64,000 bases of DNA from Amphiura filiformis (taxonomy: Eukaryota > Echinodermata > Ophiuroidea > Amphilepidida > Amphiuridae). The notes beneath the pieces were generated by a model. That model saw only the letters and a program-made list of their open reading frames with translations, ran no database searches and was not told the DNA's origin. Positions 55,672 through 64,000 of this stretch are shown one piece after another (positions within the stretch are counted from its first letter, which is position 1; each line of letters starts with the position of its first letter). The stretch is from contig NC_092635.1 of the NCBI RefSeq assembly GCF_039555335.1, forward strand, positions 48,380,052 to 48,444,051, in the 5' to 3' direction. The position numbers and the translations under genes were made by a program.

Positions 55672-56491
55672 TAAATTAGATGTAGTGCCTTATTGCACAT
55701 TTCAGAGTTGCTCAATAGCTCAAAGCCAACAACCATTGAACCACTGGCCGGATCTGGCCTGTGGGAGTGCGGACCAATTGCCTATTGAGAATATCTGGTC
55801 TTCATAAAACTTAGTGCGTTTTCAAGTTTAAGGTCTTTGGCGTATAGTAAAACCAACACACACACTCCACCCTCGCTCACAAATACACAGACTTCTTTCT
55901 CTTCTCTTTCCCCATCCCTCTCTCTCTCATAAAAGTGTTTTCATCATTTGTTTGCAGTTTCCTAGTTATTTTTAGAATGTAGGAATAAAGTTGAAACAAT
56001 TTAACGGCCAGGAAAAATGGGTTATTGAAGTGTACTTGTGCCTGAGATATGCCCATCAAAGTAATGAAGAGTAATGAAGTGAGCTTCGAAGAACTGGAAC
56101 GTGGGCACCAAGCTTTAAGGCCCTGCAGCAATGCAAGACATTTCATCAGAAACAAAATATCCATTGGAACATACAGCAATTTTTGTAGCGCTCAATTTTC
56201 ACTCTTTGGTGATAGTTTAGCAAATAGTATTTTTAATTTATGCTTGTTTTAAACCAAAAATGGAAATTTGAATATAATAATAATAATAAATGCTGACTTT
56301 TGCCAGTGGACTGAACTTTGAAAGTACTAAGAGTTCCAGAATGCTGACAAGGTGTTAAAACATCCATGTTAAGGAAGAGATATACTGTGTCAATTGAGTA
56401 AGTGTTGAAGGATTTAAGGTGAATGTTCTGATAATGTACCGTTTGATTGCACTAGTAAAGTGTTAGATTTTACAATATATTGTACTGTTAT
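55672..56491. other. Intergenic stretch, nothing recognised
   Basis: Opposed frames at 55877-56252 carry no motif. A short (TAA)n run is at 56275-56290. Confidence 0.4.
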
Positions 56492-56678
56492 GGGCTATTC
56501 CAGTTACAACCAATACACCCCCTGTGGAAGACATGACCTTAATCTCTCACACAGGGAGTGTATATTTCAAATGGAGGCACCTGTTCAGGTAACTCTAATT
56601 GAAATTCACACTCCCTGTGTGGAAGATTAAGGTCATGTCTTGCATAGGGGACGTATGGATTTCACCTGGAATAGCCCG
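56492..56678. mobile_element. Palindromic MITE, full length
   Basis: 187 bases with four arms, from GGGCTATTCCAGTTACAACC to GGATTTCACCTGGAATAGCC. Confidence 0.88.
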
Positions 56679-57423
56679 ATGCATGCATAATTAGAGGTTC
56701 CGAGAAACACTCCATGGTGTTTTGTGAACAGGATGCCAGCTAAGTTGGCACTTCCATGCATGGGTAGTAGAAGTAACAGGCATGGTTTTGAGGATATATT
56801 ATTCGGCTTTCTGCTTGTTTAATTTTGGTTTATAGCTTAGCTGATGTTTCTTGTGCTCCAGTTTCCAAATAAGTAATGAAAACAGTATTTGATGGCCCAT
56901 GAAGCAAAATAATAATGTTGTACCATTAACCTGCTGAAGTACAAATAAATTTATTGTGTCTGTGACAACTTGCAGGCATTTTAAATATTTCATGTAATAG
57001 ATGATGAGCAGTATCAGCTCTGTTTGAATTCATAGTAAAGGAAGTTTCATAATGTGATGGGGTAAAGTGGATCAGAGCCTGAGAAGAAAAAATAGTTTCA
57101 CTAGTTACAGGAAAAATACAATTGTTTGTGATACGTGTGTTCAATTCCAAATCTTCTACTTGTGTTAAAATTTGTTTTCAGCTTTCTTGCCATTAATCTA
57201 TCATTAGAAAATTCTGAAATTAAGGGCATTAGATTGTATTGTTTAAATGCTAGAAAGCACATCTCAAAATGTATCACAGATATTGAAGACATCGTTGGAA
57301 CCGATTGCAAGTCATATGATGCTGTGATTTTGAAAAATATGAAAATCTTAGTAGTATCCTAGCATTGAAAATGTGGTAAGCTGCTATCTTCAGATCAATT
57401 CGCTGTTGGTAACCCACGCTTTA
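56679..57423. other. Intergenic stretch, nothing recognised
   Basis: A plus-strand frame 57135-57362 has no start context or motif that would support a gene. Confidence 0.4.
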
Positions 57424-57815
57424 GAAAGGGTGGGTTTGAAGGGTCCACAAAATGCTTAAAAGGGTGGGTTTGAAAAATTTCTGGTTAAAATGTGTGTCCA
57501 AATATAAAGCGTGGTCACTGATAAAAGGGTGGGTTTAGAAGTTGACAATTGCAATTTCAAAGCTTGCTGTAATTTCCGATTGAATGATAAATGAAACACA
57601 CAAAAAATATTGAAATCCCATCCTGTTTGGTCATCTAAAACTTCAATATGTAATTCTCTTTGGATGCAAATCTGCACCTCCTGGACCACCATAACCACTT
57701 ATCTACAATGTATGATCAGTGACCATGCTTAGAAAGGGTGGGTTTCAGAGTTTTGGTATAAAGGGTATAAAATAAAAAGGGTGGGTTTGAAATAAAAAGG
57801 GTGGGTTTGTATCAC
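57424..57815. repeat. Six dispersed AAAGGGTGGGTTT motifs
   Basis: AAAGGGTGGGTTTGA or a near form at about 57425, 57459, 57524, 57733, 57776 and 57796, at irregular spacing. Two of them lie beside inverted pieces (CGTGGTCACTGAT at 57510; ATCAGTGACCATGC at 57716), so a foldback may be underneath. Confidence 0.7.
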
Positions 57816-58033
57816 CACTGCCAACTATGCAGTTGTATGTTGTTATCTTCAGAAGATAGCAGTACTTCTGCTATAGTGAATTTGTGTTTTTTGAACAATG
57901 TGTGCTGTTATCCTCAGAAAAGCAAGTGTACGCTGCTATCTTCAGAAGATAGCAGTACTGATGCTTTAGTGCGGCTGTGTTTCTTTGAGACAATTAGATC
58001 AGTATTCTGCAGACTGATTCAAGTGTATACTGT

Positions 58034-58409
58034 TATTCTGTCGGTCCGTGTCACGTCACTTCCGGTTGATGATGTTCGAGTGAAAACAAGTCCCTGATTC
58101 GATTTTTCTTGATGATTTCTGTCATTGGTGTTATGTAAATTTCGATCGCAAATAGTCAGTGGAATCCAACAACCGTTTCTAAGTATTCAGAGTGGAAGAA
58201 ACTTACTTGATTTACCGCTTATATACTGACAAACTTAAAATTAAATTCAATGGTCGAAAGTGTCGCTTTTTCCGAAATTGAGGGTCACTCCAGCAACATC
58301 GCTATGTAGCCTCCTTCACAGCCGGTTTCTGTTGTTCACAACAAACCGTGAGCCACATGCAGTTTGGGCCCGAGACTAGAGATAGCCCGGATGTCCGACC
58401 GACAGAATA
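58034..58409. mobile_element. Element inserted in the satellite, TATTCTGTCGGTC ends
   Basis: TATTCTGTCGGTC and GACCGACAGAATA are exact inverted ends. The inner sequence has no match to the satellite, which continues on both sides (CTGT before, CTCAGAAAATCAAGTG after). Confidence 0.7.
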
Positions 58410-58690
58410 CTCAGAAAATCAAGTGTATGTTGCTACCTCTGAAGATAGCAATGCTTTTGTAATAGTATGTATGTGCTTTGAGGTAGTGAGATCAGTATTT
58501 GCAAACTGGTTCAAGTGTATGATGCTATCTTTAGAAGATCAAGTGTATGCTGCTATCTTCAGAAGATAGCAGCAAGATCCTACAGTGCTTCTGTGTTTCT
58601 TTGAGACAATGAGATCAATATTCTGCAGACTGATTCAAATGTATGCCGTTATCCTCAGACAATCAAGTGTATGCTGCTATCTTGAAGTCT

Positions 58691-58892
58691 AGGGCTGTGG
58701 TCGGCACCGTTTTTTATTGTCGACATGTCGATATAATTCGTATACCGACGTCGACAGTGTGTCGACATAAAAAAATTCTAAAAAAAAAAAAAAATTTTGG
58801 CCAGAAAATCAAGTTTGTTTTTTTTTAGAATTTTTTGATGTCGACATGTCGCCATACGTGCCGACGTCGACATAAGGCATGTCGACCACAGA
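58691..58892. mobile_element. GTCGAC-rich foldback inserted in the satellite
   Basis: CTGTGGTCGGCA at the left and GTCGACCACAG at the right. TGTCGACATGTCGA, CCGACGTCGACA and AAAAAATTCTAAAAAA recur in mirrored order. About 200 bases, no coding sequence. Confidence 0.7.
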
Positions 58893-59535
58893 TAGTATCT
58901 TCAGAAGATAGCAGTGCTTCTGCTATAGTGATTCTGTGTTTCCTTGAAGCAGTGAGTTTAGTATTTTGCAGACCGATTCAAGTATATGCTGCTATTCTCA
59001 GAAGATCTAGTGTACATGCTGCTATCTTTAGAAGATAGCAATATGTCTGCTACAGTTCTTCTGTGTTTCTTTGAGGCAGAGAGATCAATATATTGTTGAC
59101 TGATTCATGTGTATGCTGCTATCTTCAGAAGATCAAGTATACATGCTGCTATCTTTAGAAGATAGCAGTATGTCTGCTACAGTGCTTCTGTGTTTCTTTG
59201 AGGCAGAGAGCAATATTTTGTGGACTGATTCATGTGTATGTTGCTATCCTCAGAAGATCAAGTATATGCTGCTATCTTCAGAAGATAGCTCAGTGCTTCT
59301 GTTTTAGTGCTGTGTTTCTTTGAGACAGTGAGATCAGTATTTTGCAGAGTAATTCAAGTGTATGTTGCTATCCTCAAGATAAAGTATATGCTGCTATCTT
59401 CAGAAGATAGCAATGCTTTGGCTATAGTGAGATCAGTATTTTGAAGACTGATTTCAAGTGTATGCTGCTATCTTCAGAAGATCAAGTGTATGCTGCTATC
59501 TTCAGAAGATAGCAGAGTTACCATTTTCAGACGAT

Positions 59536-60112
59536 AGTTGATAGTGAATGCCTATACAGTCAAGCGTAACTTACTACAATAGAATTACTAGTGATTACAC
59601 TCGAATTAACTTTATTAGAAATACAAGCAAAATACAGGTTTATGTATCTGTGTCTGAAATTACTGTTAATCCAAACACGGCACTCTCTACAAGTGTAAGA
59701 AATTTTTTATGCTATTTTCTACATAATGGCAAAATTTAAGTGCTGAGTATTTACCTATGTTTTCTCAACTAAGTGAATGCTATTATCAGAAAATCGGTAC
59801 TCTTGCCACATTTGTTTTTTCACCCTTTTTGCCTGCTTCTTCTTTACCAGTATGGATTTTAAAAATTCCTTGAGAAAAGTGTGCTTCTTCCCCATGCTAA
59901 ATTGTTAAAGTTTATACTTCAATACAACTTTTCAAAATAAGTCCCACTGCTGATTTCTAGACATGCATTTTGACGAAATGTTGTTGTCTGAATTAAATTT
60001 GCACATTCTACCATCTTCTGTACAAAGTGACTCTGAACATTTGCCAATTTGCGAAAGGCTTTACCCAAAAATACAGTCATGTTTAAATTTAAATCTTGTT
60101 TCCCTTGATAAT
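59536..60112. other. Intergenic stretch, nothing recognised
   Basis: No gene supported. Confidence 0.4.
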
Positions 60113-60299
60113 GGGCTATTCCAGTTGAAATCTATATACCACTCTATGGAAGACATGACCTTAATCTCCCACACAGGGGGTGTAGATTTCAAATGGAATC
60201 ACTCATTCAAGTAACTCCATTTGAGATTCACACTTCCTACGTGGAATATTAAGGTCGTGTCTTCCACAGGGGGTGTATGAATTTCAATGGAATAACTCA
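60113..60299. mobile_element. Palindromic MITE, full length
   Basis: 187 bases, four arms, from GGGCTATTCCAGTTGAAATC to GAATTTCAATGGAATAACTC. Confidence 0.88.
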
Positions 60300-61196
60300 G
60301 TATTGTTTGGATACAAGATATGGATACTATCAACTTAGGCCTAAAAAACTTTTTATTATTTTTAGTCAGGGTTGGGCCTATAGGGTAGGTCGGGTTGCGC
60401 CAATCAAACAATTTTTTTAAGGCCTAAATATAACATCTTCATGTAGCGGATGATGGCCCTGCACAGCATTATTTCCTCTAAAGGGTTTTTCTGTTTCTTT
60501 TTTTTTATTCAATATACTGCTCTATTGTTAATAGTCATTGAATAAGTATAGTACGGTATATGGAATCCAAGCTGTTTAATTGTAGACACTACTAATTTTT
60601 GAACATTTCATATTTTCCCCTAATTACTCAAGTTAATTTGTAAAGACATTTTTCCATACAAGATGTAAAAAAATCAGCAACCTTAATTTAAGTAAAATGT
60701 TTATATTGCCCATTCTTTTTTCTCCTAATGACTTATTTTGGAATTTAACAAACAAATATATTGAAATATCTTTTAAGGTCATTCAAATACAACTTACTAG
60801 TAGCTTTTACTAATATCCTTGCAACGTTGTAATGTACATGAATACCTACACATACAGTCAAGCCCTGTTTGAAGAGCACTAATTTGATGATCAATATAGG
60901 CTTTTTGCTCATTATTTGTGCATTAATGACCACATTTGTCATCATGGCAATGGCTCCATTCATGGGCATGCAATTAGTCCTCCTGTATTCATGAGATGAA
61001 ATGCATGTGATTAATCGTTTTAGAAAAAGTAACCCACTTAAAATTTATGATTATGGTCATGCTTTTGAAATTTTGCTAGCTTACAACAGGCCTAATTTTG
61101 TTTTAGTTGATACGATGTTGTAGTCGAGGCATTTGTTGACGTCATTCCAATGCATAAAATATGTCCCGAGTTAATTATGGGTGGATGCCAAACATT
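60300..61196. other. Intergenic stretch, nothing recognised
   Basis: AT-rich. The minus-strand frame 60745-60969 has no motif. Confidence 0.4.
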
Positions 61197-61383
61197 GGGA
61201 TATTCCAGTTGAAATCCATACACCCCTGTGGAAGACATGACCTTAATCTGCCACACAGGGGGTGTAGATATCAAATGGAGTTACCCTTTCAGGTAGTCCT
61301 ATTTGAAATTCACACTCCCTGTGTGGAAGAAGAAAGTTATGTCTTCTATTAGAGGGTGTATGGATTTCAACCGGAATAACCCA
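61197..61383. mobile_element. Palindromic MITE, full length, heading a tandem array
   Basis: 187 bases with four arms; the following array repeats its right half. Confidence 0.85.
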
Positions 61384-61387
61384 TTTT

Positions 61388-61848
61388 GGAGAAGACGACA
61401 CTGAATGGGTGGCTCCATTTGAAATTGACACTCCCTGTGTGAGAGATTAAGGTTATGTCTTCCATAGGGGGTGTATGGATTTCAACTGGAATAGCCCATT
61501 TTGGAGCAGACAACACTGAATGGGTGACCCCATTTGAAATCTACACTCCCTGTGTGGAAGATTATGATTATGTCTTCCATAAGAGGTGTATGGATTTCAA
61601 CTGGAATAACCCATTTTGGAGCAGACGACACTGAATAGGTCATCCCATTCGAAATAGACACTCCCTGTTTGAGAGATTAAGGTTATTTCTTCCATATGGG
61701 GTGTATGGATTTCAACTGGAATAACCCATTTTGGAGCAGACGACACTGAATAGGTCATCCCATTCGAAATAGACACTCCCTGTTTGAGAGATTAAGGTTA
61801 TTTCTTCCATAGGGGGTGTATGGATTTCAACTGGAATAACCCATTTAG
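61388..61848. repeat. 115 bp tandem array made from the right half of the MITE
   Basis: Four units start GGAGNAGACRACACTGAATR at 61388, 61503, 61618 and 61733, exactly 115 bases apart. Each holds an inner arm, GAGATTAAGGTTATNTCTTC and the outer arm ending CTGGAATAACCCATTTTGG. The last two units are almost identical. Confidence 0.93.
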
Positions 61849-62640
61849 GGAAACAAAAAATCAACAGGTGTATCGCTGAAAGCACTTTCAGAAATTAAAT
61901 TAAGTTGCTGAGGCACAAAGTGGTATCGCATCACAGTTTTGTAACACCAGAATGAAATAGCGAGATGTTTATCATGTACATGCTTCGATGTTAATTTTGT
62001 GTTCGTATGGAGATGCCAGTCTTCAGAACATTTCCTGATTTCAGGACATTTTGATCAGATGATCCTGTTCAGAAGTAGAGGCAAAGGTACATTGGACATG
62101 TTCAGCAATTTTTCAGTCATGTTCAGGAATTTTCAGACATGTTCAGGAATTTTTCAAGTCATTTTATACAACAGTGACTTACATCTCTATTTCGCATTTT
62201 TTTCTAAGTAGACAAATAAATGTCAATAAAAAATAAGATAACAAATTAATATTAGCTGATTGATTCTAAACGAAAATATAGTTATCTTGTATTGGCATGT
62301 GGTCTCTTATGTTACAAAAAATAAATGGTGTACACATAATCACATATGTTTATGTATTTCCTCTCTTTTGACTTGCGATAGACTTTAAAGACTTCTTGCA
62401 GCAAGGAAAAAAGCAATCAATAAAGTCCTCAATCGACATATCGTGTACAAATTGAATCTTGCTTTAATGGTAAGACATGTGTCAAATGGTTTAGATTGTT
62501 TTACAGCAAGCCGTCCACCAATCCTGATGTGACACTTAAAAGCTGCGGACCAATGAAGCACTTTGATGCAAATGATCTAAAAGCCATGCATTATGTACTA
62601 TATATCCATCAGGCTTTTTTACAATGCAGGAGACGTCAGA
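61849..62640. other. Intergenic stretch with a small minisatellite
   Basis: 62097-62160 has three copies of CATGTTCAGGAATTTTTCAG (period about 21). Nothing else is recognised. Confidence 0.6.
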
Positions 62641-63865
62641 CTCTCTCTCCCTACTAAAAGATTAAACACACTTCACTGACTCGCTACCTCGCGGCATGCC
62701 AGCGCAGGTTGCCATCGACCAATCATGGACTGACAAGTTGAATCCACAAGCCAGTTGTAAAATGTATTATGAGAAAGAAAAGAAATGAAAATGATTTTTT
62801 GATATTGTTCAGGTATTGCAAGCTCAATTGAGCAGCAAGCTTCCATGGCAACCAACGGAGGAGAATGAGTAAAAGAATGCAAAGAGCTAGCGAGTGAGAG
62901 AGAGAAATGATAATATTCTATTTTATGCTCACTAATGAGAACTTTATTACTCCCAAGGAAAGAAGATGTTTTTCCATGCAGAAAATGCAACGTAACAAAA
63001 TTAGGAAAAAAAAAGGAGAAAATAAAACAGAAAGGATGGTAGCAGCCCAATAATAAAGCTGAATCTTTTGAAAGAAAACAGTGTGTAGAAGTCACGATGT
63101 TGTGTATTATTGACTTTTCTTAATGGATCTCGGCTACCTCACCAGAATTGCTGGTATAAAACAAAACTGTGGAATCAAGATGACATTGCTGCGCTGTAGT
63201 GTGGTTTTAAATTATAGCCAGTAGCTTCTAGATGAATTTGACCCTGTTATGGATACTGTTAATGCTTCCTCTCTATACCTATTCAAGAGACTTAAAATTT
63301 TTTGATAACGTCACATTGAATTGGTGAATCTATAAAGCATGGTCTGCCCTTGAAGTAAAAAAACTATAATAGTCAGATGAAGTCCATTACAGTAATGATG
63401 GGGAAAAATAATAATAATTACAGTGGGACCTCATCAAATGAAATTTTTATGAGCGAACTGTCTGTTGTATGGGAACCTTGGATAATTGCCTATTGGTTCC
63501 AAAAACGCAGATAAAGAGCTTGTATTCCCTGGCGTACAGTGCGTGGATTGCGGATACGGCCCGAGACGTGTGCTTTATGACATGAGATAAGAACATGTTG
63601 AGCATAGTGTCGAGAATAATGTTCAATTGTTCATGTATGGTAATAAAAAAAACCAATCTTGTGGGGATTTAGGAATGGTTGATTTAGCCTTGATATTATC
63701 TATTATATTGTTTACCGCACGCAATAAAAGCAAATAATAGGAAATTTAATTCTGATTTTTGATGTTGTCTGTGAAGCTTTTTGGTTCTATCGCGACTGAA
63801 TGTTAACAAAGTCAGTCTTGTCATGTATCAGACAGATAAGTTTGTTATCATAATTTGATTCATTT
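62641..63865. other. Intergenic stretch, no supported gene
   Basis: The longest frame (62673-63095, minus) has no family motif and reads through purine-rich low-complexity sequence. No shared repeat was seen. Confidence 0.4.
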
Positions 63866-64000
63866 TGGGCTATTCCATTTGAAATCTACACTACCCCTGG
63901 AAATATCTTCCACAGGAGGAGTAGGAATTTCAAATGGAATGAACACATGCTAGGCAGCTCTATTTGAAACTCATACACCCTCTGTAGAAGATTCAGTTTG
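63866..64000. repeat. Palindromic MITE family, divergent subfamily, runs off the window
   Basis: GGGCTATTCCATTTGAAATC and CACTACCCCTGG, then CAGGAGGAGTAGGAATTTCA. Same subfamily as 15562-15864. Confidence 0.75.

Larger units (their letters stand above)
57836..59535. repeat. Satellite array containing a 20 bp palindrome
   Basis: Nine copies of GCTATCTTCAGAAGATAGCA (with small changes) at about 57842, 57931, 58549, 58897, 59020, 59147, 59267, 59392 and 59493. They alternate with the one-sided form CTATCCTCAGAAGATCAAGTGT and the spacer GTGTTTCTTTGAGACA...CAGTATTTTGCAGACTGATTCA. Unit length is mostly 120-180. Two unrelated elements are inserted (58034-58409 and 58691-58892). Frames that read through it are not genes. 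Confidence 0.88.

Noticed and set aside
57801..59307. Repeated short proteins with L-L-S-S-E-D-S-S motifs
   Set aside because: They are translations of the palindromic satellite; the frame changes between units.
62673..63095. 140-codon minus-strand open frame
   Set aside because: No motif, membrane pattern without context, and purine-rich low-complexity stretches; likely chance.

Overview
The window is nuclear DNA of an animal: AT-rich, intron-bearing, and packed with nested transposons, foldback elements, satellites and tRNA-derived repeats. No prokaryotic operon, rRNA gene or CRISPR array is visible. The mix (CR1/L1-type LINEs, a tRNA-SINE, mariner, hAT and TTAA-type foldbacks, a Penelope-like tail motif) suggests a marine invertebrate, perhaps an invertebrate deuterostome. 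That placement is inference; nothing here fixes the taxon.

One host gene is clearly recognisable: a DET1 homolog on the minus strand. It has a large coding exon (18378-19865, preceded by a splice acceptor at 19904), a 3.1 kb intron, and a final coding exon (15078-15291) whose last codons run into a minisatellite. The predicted protein is 566 residues. One extra base at 19446-19448 breaks the frame, although everything else matches an intact DET1. DET1 is the adaptor of the DDB1-CUL4-COP1 ubiquitin ligase.

Layout. 0-3 kb: CR1-like LINE 3' end with a mariner inside it, then a tandemly duplicated 660 bp foldback. 3.5-12 kb: a region bounded by inverted copies of one sequence, with a 1.5 kb TIR element, a 76 bp hairpin transposon and a 115-148 bp tandem array. 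12-14 kb: foldbacks inside foldbacks. 15-20 kb: DET1. 20-28 kb: foldbacks, a SINE and a 1.8 kb element with perfect 36 bp TIRs. 28.6-33.1 kb: an L1-like LINE split by a second, opposite-strand LINE (ORF1 plus endonuclease, reverse transcriptase core deleted) that is joined to Penelope-like sequence. 33-46 kb: TTAA and hAT-type nonautonomous elements. 47-49.7 kb: a satellite of about 140-230 bp with a MITE-in-MITE insertion. 51.3-54.2 kb: a 3 kb hAT-like element carrying a broken PWWP-like domain, a foldback and a mariner. 57.8-59.5 kb: a satellite built on a 20 bp palindrome. 60-64 kb: palindromic MITEs, one of which has expanded into a 115 bp tandem array.

One palindromic MITE family (outer arms of the GTTGAAATCCATACACCC type) occurs at about 14 places and serves twice as the target of hAT-like insertions. 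The most unusual items are the PWWP-like segment inside a transposon, the frameshifted DET1 with a repeat-encoded C-terminus, the head-to-head mariner palindrome, and several MITE-to-satellite transitions.
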